Shown here: positions 63,876 through 64,000 of the stretch, piece after piece
Layout: each line of letters opens with the position of its first letter
Numbering within the stretch: the first letter of the stretch is position 1
From: Ectobius pallidus
Taxonomy: Eukaryota > Arthropoda > Insecta > Blattodea > Ectobiidae
Length of the DNA stretch: 64,000 bases
Reading direction: 5' to 3'
Assembly (NCBI GenBank): GCA_964059195.1
Contig: CAXKWD010000001.1
Span: 214,714,484 to 214,778,483, forward strand
Program-made: the position numbers and the translations under genes
Notes under the pieces: generated by a model
Told to the model about the DNA's origin: nothing
Databases searched by the model: none
The model's input: the letters and a program-made list of their open reading frames with translations, nothing else

Positions 63876-64000
63876 CATCATTTCACACTTGCATGCAAAA
63901 CAAAGCAGGCTTTAATTACTCATACAGGAAGTACAAGAATTATTACTTAGCCAGCCTGTGGATAAGGGATTTACTACATTCTTAAAAGGTGAGATATGAT

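Noticed and set aside
63749..63985. Poly-Leu and poly-Tyr ORFs
   Set aside because: Both read through the (ATT)n microsatellite.

Overview
This looks like nuclear DNA of an insect, most likely from a large, repeat-rich genome such as a cockroach, termite or other polyneopteran. That placement is inference from gene style, AT-richness, intron structure and the repeat families; no marker gene fixes it. Only about 4% of the window is convincing host coding sequence. Most of the rest can be resolved into transposable elements whose ends, target duplications and nesting order are readable by eye.

Host genes. (1) Two tandem, same-strand, intron-free C2H2 zinc-finger genes at 6422-7207 and 9356-10186 (261 and 276 aa, six fingers each) are diverged duplicates separated by foldback elements. 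(2) A small secreted peptide gene of the pacifastin protease-inhibitor family is split into exons 60923-60968 and 62968-63107 on the + strand. Its 2-kb intron is mostly transposons. (3) A minus-strand promoter and non-coding first exon at about 17742-17847 (CRE, TATA, initiator, splice donor in canonical spacing) probably starts a gene whose coding exons I cannot see. (4) A lone palindromic RFX X-box at 52747 sits in unique sequence.

Layout. 1-6.1 kb: hAT-type elements, a tandem 140-bp repeat and a non-LTR remnant. 6.1-10.4 kb: zinc-finger pair. 10.4-17.2 kb: hAT, SINE and R1 repeats, plus a broken Tc1/mariner-type transposase. 17.2-18.8 kb: promoter region. 18.8-25.9 kb: G-family repeats, a pogo/Tigger-like element, and a mariner foldback carrying nested insertions. 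25.9-26.5 kb: 36-bp satellite. 26.5-32.2 kb: R4, hAT, R3/R8 and a tRNA-like cassette. 32.2-43 kb: R1 repeats, including a 1-kb palindrome, and two non-LTR/SINE insertions. 43-52.4 kb: hAT, SINE, R4, R6 and an AT-rich satellite. 52.4-60.6 kb: X-box region and several TIR elements. 60.6-63.1 kb: pacifastin gene. 63.1-64 kb: repeat debris.

The most unusual signal is not a gene. The palindromic octamer TAGGCCTA occurs 22 times by eye, with about one expected from base composition. In four places a sister repeat copy shows that GGCC plus one TA was added at a pre-existing TA. Shorter forms, TAGGCTA and TAGCCTA, behave the same way. This looks like a genome-wide class of TA-flanked micro-insertions or excision scars.
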